The position numbers were made by a program, and so were the translations under genes. A DNA stretch of 7,750 bases, taken from NCBI GenBank assembly GCA_021159805.1, contig JAGHDT010000044.1, forward strand, positions 1-7,750. Reading direction: 5' to 3'. The DNA comes from Anaerolineae bacterium. Its GTDB lineage: Bacteria; Chloroflexota; Anaerolineae; B4-G1; SLSP01. The notes under the pieces were generated by a model. The model searched no databases and was not told the DNA's origin. It was given only the letters and a program-made list of their open reading frames with translations. Positions 7,002 to 7,750 of this stretch are shown here, piece by piece. Each line of letters starts with the position of its first letter. Within the stretch, counting starts at the first letter, position 1.

Positions 7002-7337
7002 TCATGGCGCTCCTACCTCAATCGAGTCCACATATTCGATCGACTCAGCCGCCTGGTAACCAAGTGCCACGGACCGCGCCTGGAGCACAGGGATCGAACT
7101 CAACCGTGCGATCTCCGTCTCAAGGCGGCTGCTCTCTCTCTGGATCTCAGCCATTTCCGAGTGCATATGCCATATGTCGCTGGACAGGTGTGCCGAAGAC
7201 GCCACCAGGCCCAGATAGAGCAGGCCCAGAGCGGCAACCAGCACCGTAATGACCACGAATGTCGTCATCAGCGTCCGGTTAACCTTTTCCTGCCTACGCA
7301 GCACACCATGTGTGCTCTGCTGCCAGGCGACGCTCAT
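7002..7337 (-). CDS. ftsL: FtsL/DivIC-like division protein, one membrane helix plus coiled coil
   Basis: A 111-aa bitopic protein, the usual size for FtsL. A polar cytoplasmic N-terminus (1-22) is followed by one membrane helix (about 23-46, TTFVVITVLVAALGLLYLGL). A heptad-like extracytoplasmic stretch comes next (about 50-80, including HMHSEMAEIQRESSRLETEI), and then LQARSVALGYQAAESIEYV. FtsL-type proteins link FtsW/FtsI to FtsB and help activate septal synthesis. The family has little sequence conservation, so the call rests on topology, size and position between rsmH and the PBP gene. The ATG at 7337 has a strong ribosome site (GAGGTG, 7343-7348, 5-nt spacer). The gene ends 1 bp before the PBP start. 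The tail after the coiled coil is typical of FtsL-like proteins. Confidence 0.78.
   Translation of the reverse strand: MSVAWQQSTHGVLRRQEKVNRTLMTTFVVITVLVAALGLLYLGLVASSAHLSSDIWHMHSEMAEIQRESSRLETEIARLSSIPVLQARSVALGYQAAESIEYVDSIEVGAP
7010..7014 (-). promoter_or_regulatory. Ribosome binding site of the PBP gene
   Basis: AGGAG on the minus strand, 9 nt before the ATG at 7000. It lies in the last codons of the FtsL-like gene, so the start is well supported and translation of the two is likely linked. Confidence 0.65.
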
Positions 7338-7342
7338 CGGCC

Positions 7343-7348
7343 CACCTC
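7343..7348 (-). promoter_or_regulatory. Ribosome binding site of the FtsL-like gene
   Basis: GAGGTG on the minus strand, 5 nt before the ATG at 7337. It lies in the 53-bp gap after rsmH (7338-7390), in which no other signal is visible. Confidence 0.6.
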
Positions 7349-7390
7349 ACCACAGTTTGCATGGACGATCAACACCCAGAACGCCCCGAT

Positions 7391-7750
7391 TCAGATCTTC
7401 TCCGCTATGCGCAGCTTGGCACTTCTGCTGCGCGGATTCCGCGCAACCTCCGCGGAGGACGGCATAGTCGGCTTGCGCGTTAGCACTTTCAGAGAACGCT
7501 TGTGATCACATTGACAGATCGGCAGCTCAGGCGGACAGATGCAGTCACGAGATTCCTGCCGGAGGAAACGCTTGACGATGCGATCCTCCAACGAGTGAAA
7601 TGCAATCACGGCCAGGCGCCCGCCAGGCTTCAGGGCTGCGATCGCGTCCGGCAAGACCCTCTCAACGGCCTCAAGCTCGCGGTTCACGGCGATCCGGAGC
7701 GCTTGAAAAGTCCGAGTCGCCGGGTGAATAGGACCCGAACGCCCCCCTAC
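7391..7750 (-). CDS. rsmH: RsmH (MraW), 16S rRNA m4C1402 methyltransferase, C-terminal 119 residues
   Basis: Methylates N4 of C1402 in 16S rRNA using S-adenosylmethionine. Only the C-terminal part is present; the frame is open to base 7750 and the start lies outside. An internal ATG at 7715-side codons is absent, and the Met at 7687 is not the true start, because the residues before it already read IHPATRTFQALRIAVN, a hallmark of the family. AVIAFHSLEDRIVKRFL follows. A cysteine cluster, CICPPELPICQC, comes next and is common in RsmH C-termini. The tail KVLTRKPTMPSSAEVARNPR and RSRSAKLRIAEK closes the protein as in the family. It is the first gene of the visible cluster and ends 53 bp before the FtsL-like gene. 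In most genomes mraZ and the operon promoter lie upstream; that part is not visible here. Confidence 0.96.
   Translation of the reverse strand, partial: VGGRSGPIHPATRTFQALRIAVNRELEAVERVLPDAIAALKPGGRLAVIAFHSLEDRIVKRFLRQESRDCICPPELPICQCDHKRSLKVLTRKPTMPSSAEVARNPRSRSAKLRIAEKI

Overview
The window holds a stretch of a division and cell wall (dcw) cluster, with every gene on the minus strand. Read in transcription order (from high to low coordinates) it contains: the 3' end of rsmH, a small FtsL/DivIC-like protein, a class B penicillin-binding protein (ftsI/pbpB type), murF, murD, ftsW, murG, and the first 27 codons of a membrane protein that looks like CvpA. The genes are tightly packed, with gaps of 1-10 bp, one 4-bp ATGA overlap and one 89-bp overlap. 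Only two gaps exceed 50 bp: rsmH-ftsL (53 bp) and murD-ftsW (107 bp). No promoter or classical terminator is evident, so the set is probably transcribed as one operon from a promoter upstream of rsmH, outside the window.

Organism: GC-rich DNA, Shine-Dalgarno-type ribosome sites, and the protein variants point to Chloroflexota (Anaerolineae/Caldilineae-like). The variants are a FtsW with an 'IQPG...IYIAAWLASKG' segment, a MurG whose HEQN motif is replaced by a VPDIEP segment, a MurD with NDSIAT, and an FtsL-like tail with 'ALGYQAAESIEYV'. This assignment is from memory of family variants and is moderately confident at phylum level only.

How the genes work together: MurD and MurF are two of the four cytoplasmic Mur ligases that build the UDP-MurNAc-pentapeptide. 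MurG adds GlcNAc to lipid I to give lipid II. FtsW polymerises lipid II outside the membrane, and the FtsI-type transpeptidase crosslinks the product. The FtsL-like protein is expected to sit with FtsW/FtsI as a scaffold or activator. RsmH is the usual 16S rRNA methyltransferase at the head of such clusters. Compared with the common order ftsI-murE-murF-mraY-murD-ftsW-murG, this cluster lacks murE between ftsI and murF and lacks mraY between murF and murD.

No mobile element, tRNA, rRNA or CRISPR array was seen, and no new multi-gene system. The points most worth a second look are a 17-bp tandem palindromic repeat between murD and ftsW, the two missing genes, the altered acceptor motif in MurG, altered SEDS motifs in FtsW, and the long ftsW-murG overlap.
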